Source: Actinomycetes bacterium (lineage in GTDB: Bacteria > Actinomycetota > Acidimicrobiia > Acidimicrobiales > Palsa-688). From it: 64,000 bases of DNA. Of this stretch, positions 61,834 through 64,000 are shown piece after piece (position 1 is the first letter of the stretch; the number at the start of each line of letters is the position of its first letter). Below the pieces are notes generated by a model. That model was given only the letters and a program-made list of their open reading frames with translations, was not told the origin of the DNA and did not search any database. The translations under genes and the position numbers were made by a program. The stretch is taken from NCBI GenBank assembly GCA_021808665.1, contig JAKBBA010000019.1, positions 1 to 64,000 of the forward strand. The letters are read 5' to 3'.

Positions 61834-62974
61834 CACGATCCCCCCCAACAGCGCTCCAGCTCGACACGCCACGGAGTCCTCCGCGGTCGAAGAACTCGAC
61901 GTGATCTTACGGCACGGAATGACCTGCTTGATGGTAGACCTAGGAAACCGGTGCGGGTTCTGGGATGTGCTAGACACCGAAGCGCGCACCAGCGAGCACC
62001 TGGCGGCGAGGATTCAAGGCGAACCCCGCTACTTTTACGAATGGCTCGGCGCAGTCGTAAGCGCTGGGCTCGTTGTACTCGACGCTGAGGACAGATACCG
62101 ACTGATGCCTGAGTACAAGGCAGCGTTGTCCCGACGTAGTGACACGAGTGTCGCCGACACAGCAGGGCTTGTCGTTGAGCTCGCGCACCACGTCCCGCGT
62201 GTGGCCGAGCACGTGAGAACGGGCGGCGGAATATCTTACGCCAACCGGCATCCAGGCGTGTCCGAGGTCTTCGATCGCCTAAACAAAAACGTCTATGACA
62301 CTTCTCTGCACCAGATCCTCGAATTAGTGCCGGGCTTACAGGAGGTTCTCGAATATGGAACGGTGGCCGACATCGGGTGCGGCACCGGGCGGGTCGTTCG
62401 TCTGTTGGCCGAGCGCCATCCGAACGGAACCTTCATAGGATACGACAATCTTCCGGCCTCCATAGAGGCGGCAAGGGCCGAAGCGCAAATGTCCGGCCTT
62501 GAGAATGTTCGCTTTGAAGTCGGTGATATCGGAGATATTGCCGCCCCCACCATGTGCGATGCCGTATTGGCGTTTGAGGTCATCCATAATCTAAGTCGGC
62601 CTCACGCCACCGTCGAGAGGGTCCACACGATGTTACGACCCGGTGGGCTTTTTGTCATGTATGAGGCGAATGCTTCCGGAGACCTGCAACTGGACAAGGG
62701 CCTCTCCTGGGCATCGGATCTCTACGCTTTCAGCACCCTGTCTTGTGTCGGAGTGTCGCTTGCAGAAGGTGGCCCAGGTCTCGGTGCAATGTGGGGCAAT
62801 ACCGGCGCAACCGCGCTTCTCGCCGATCATGGCTTCAGCCCAGTTCGCGTTGACGTCGTGCCAAGCGACACCTCACGGGCACTCTTCTCGGCCCGGGCCT
62901 TGCCACTCGGCGTCGGCGGCGCCGTCAGCTTTCGATCACCGTCCGGTGAGACCAGTGTCGAGTCACATGGATAG
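61826..62974 (+). CDS. SAM-dependent methyltransferase with N-terminal winged-helix (Rv2258c-like)
   Basis: 382 residues, TTG start overlapping the upstream stop. The first 90 residues form a winged-helix dimerisation domain (GFWDVLDTEARTSEHLAARI, FYEWLGAVVSAGLVVLDAED), followed by a class I domain with VADIGCGTGRVVRLLAE, FIGYDNLPASI, FEVGDIGDI and LRPGGLFVMYEAN. This matches the Rv2258c-type methyltransferases. Probably an O- or N-methyltransferase on the cluster product. Confidence 0.88.
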   Translation: MPDTIPPNSAPARHATESSAVEELDVILRHGMTCLMVDLGNRCGFWDVLDTEARTSEHLAARIQGEPRYFYEWLGAVVSAGLVVLDAEDRYRLMPEYKAALSRRSDTSVADTAGLVVELAHHVPRVAEHVRTGGGISYANRHPGVSEVFDRLNKNVYDTSLHQILELVPGLQEVLEYGTVADIGCGTGRVVRLLAERHPNGTFIGYDNLPASIEAARAEAQMSGLENVRFEVGDIGDIAAPTMCDAVLAFEVIHNLSRPHATVERVHTMLRPGGLFVMYEANASGDLQLDKGLSWASDLYAFSTLSCVGVSLAEGGPGLGAMWGNTGATALLADHGFSPVRVDVVPSDTSRALFSARALPLGVGGAVSFRSPSGETSVESHG

Positions 62975-64000
62975 ACCCCCCTCTGACCCCAGCGAAGAGG
63001 CGGTCTTGCACTACCGGTGCAAGGTTCGTTCCGTGGTCGCTCCGTTCGAAGTGGAGGTACCTGCCTGGGAAACGGACGGGCACCTTCCGCGCTCACTGTT
63101 TCAGACGCTCGGCGCGGAAGGCCTCTTCCGGGAGCGTTGGAGCGCGGGAGCCCGGGGCGGTCTTCGGCTCGCGCACGCCCTCGTGCAAGAACTTGCGATC
63201 GTAAATTTCGGAGCAGCCCTTGCCGTCTCCATTCACATGGAACTCTTCATCCACGCATTGCGACTGAGCCGGGAGTCTGAATTGTCGGCCCTCCTGGATA
63301 GCGCCCTCGCCGGGGATTGTGTGGGATGCTTTGCTGCGACTGAACGGACAGGCGGATCGGACCTTGGGTCCCTGACGTGCAGGGCACAGGCCGCCCCCAA
63401 GGGAGTTCGAATAGTCGGCAGCAAGTGCTACGTCACGAACGCGGGAACTGCGACTCATGCCCTGATTGTGTGCCAGGAAAACCCGGGCAGGGTCGGTGTC
63501 CAGCTGGTCGTGAGTGACCTCAGCGGCGAGGGTGTGATGATCGATCGGTACATCCCGACGACCGGAGTTCGCTCGGCCGATACCGCAGAGTTGCGCTTTG
63601 ACCAGTACGTTCCGGGGAGCAACCTCCTCTGTACCGGCAACCGTGCGTTACGAACCACATTCGCCCTCTTAGATTTCGAACGGTTAGCCGCGGCGAGCGC
63701 CCTGCTTGCGATAGCCCGACACGCCTTCACACTGTCCCGGGCGTACCTCCGGGCCCGCCACCAGTTCGGGCAGAGACTGATGGATCATCAGGCGCTCCGC
63801 CACCGGCTGGCGGATCGCTGGGTAGCCATCCAGTCGGTGGATTCGCACTATCAGCGCGTTACCGATCTCGCAGCATCTGGCCATGTCGCCAGCGGGCAGA
63901 TCGCTGGGCTCAAGCTCTCAGCGGCGGCGATGGCGCAATCGACGGTGGACGAGGCCATCCAGTTTTTCGGCGCTCGAGGCTATACCGAGGACTTCCCCCT
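62967..64000 (+). CDS. acyl-CoA dehydrogenase-like flavoprotein (partial, runs off the window)
   Basis: At least 344 residues. Starts MDRPPSDPSEEAV, overlapping the preceding stop by 8 bases. Seen: CFAATERTGGSDLGSLTCRA (flavin-binding loop), LDFERLAAASALLAIARHA and RHQFGQRLMDHQALRHRLAD, the three hallmark blocks of the family, and VDEAIQFFGARGYTEDFP before the edge. Members in natural-product clusters perform desaturation or N-hydroxylation rather than beta-oxidation. It should finish some 30-50 codons past the window. Confidence 0.9.
   Translation, partial: MDRPPSDPSEEAVLHYRCKVRSVVAPFEVEVPAWETDGHLPRSLFQTLGAEGLFRERWSAGARGGLRLAHALVQELAIVNFGAALAVSIHMELFIHALRLSRESELSALLDSALAGDCVGCFAATERTGGSDLGSLTCRAQAAPKGVRIVGSKCYVTNAGTATHALIVCQENPGRVGVQLVVSDLSGEGVMIDRYIPTTGVRSADTAELRFDQYVPGSNLLCTGNRALRTTFALLDFERLAAASALLAIARHAFTLSRAYLRARHQFGQRLMDHQALRHRLADRWVAIQSVDSHYQRVTDLAASGHVASGQIAGLKLSAAAMAQSTVDEAIQFFGARGYTEDFP

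Noticed and set aside
1..64000. CRISPR arrays or rRNA genes
   Set aside because: No regularly spaced direct repeats of 25-37 bases and no rRNA-like stretches were seen; the tandem repeats noted have no spacers.

Overview
The window reads as DNA from a high-GC Gram-positive actinobacterium. The signs are SCO6880-type conjugation proteins, UvrD2-like and F420-type LLM gene remnants, and start codons placed directly behind -10 boxes. A chromosomal SPFH (slipin) gene and a tRNA-Gly(CCC) gene lie at the left edge. From the tRNA 3' end rightwards to about 45 kb lies an integrative and conjugative element (ICE).

ICE layout: tyrosine integrase, excisionase, CHC2/Toprim primase, small unknown genes, an HNH protein, a VirD4 coupling ATPase and an ArdC-like antirestriction protein form one minus-strand operon (1.6-9.9 kb). 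A second minus-strand operon (25.9-34.1 kb) encodes the transfer apparatus: VirB4, an SCO6880-family protein, a VirB6/TrbL-like channel, a membrane anchor, a pilin-like peptide and a lysozyme/NlpC hydrolase. Further right are an HTH-NUDIX/cupin pair, a YbaK-type deacylase, a second replication-type ATPase, two coiled-coil accessory proteins and a MobF relaxase-helicase with a hairpin-rich oriT candidate.

Between the two ICE modules (10-25 kb) sits a catabolic cargo island. It carries an IclR regulator and zinc dehydrogenase divergent from a long operon: M24-like protein, U32-like TIM-barrel protein, IlvD/EDD dehydratase, CUT1 ABC transporter, SMP-30 lactonase, alpha-ketoglutarate-semialdehyde-type dehydrogenase and nucleoside phosphorylase. 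An atypical inositol-monophosphatase-like gene follows. Together they suggest non-phosphorylative (Weimberg-like) oxidation of a pentose or sugar acid, perhaps nucleoside-derived.

From 45 to 53.6 kb is a scrap zone: a 5'-truncated TM0106-type nuclease, a frameshifted SNF2 helicase and a UvrD2-like helicase that end at the same breakpoint, a lipoprotein, kinase, LLM and winged-helix fragments, and an intact IS110-family insertion sequence.

From 53.7 kb to the right edge is a compact TetR-controlled locus. One arm (minus strand) has a WD40 protein, GTP cyclohydrolase II, ABC exporter, HHxxxDG acyltransferase and VOC protein; the other arm has two methyltransferases and an acyl-CoA dehydrogenase. 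The two arms share a matching operator, CCTCTAGA-N7-TCTAGT. GTP cyclohydrolase II + WD-repeat protein + methyltransferase is the signature of 7-azapteridine (toxoflavin/fervenulin) biosynthesis, so this is the best candidate for an undescribed natural-product system. It continues past the window.
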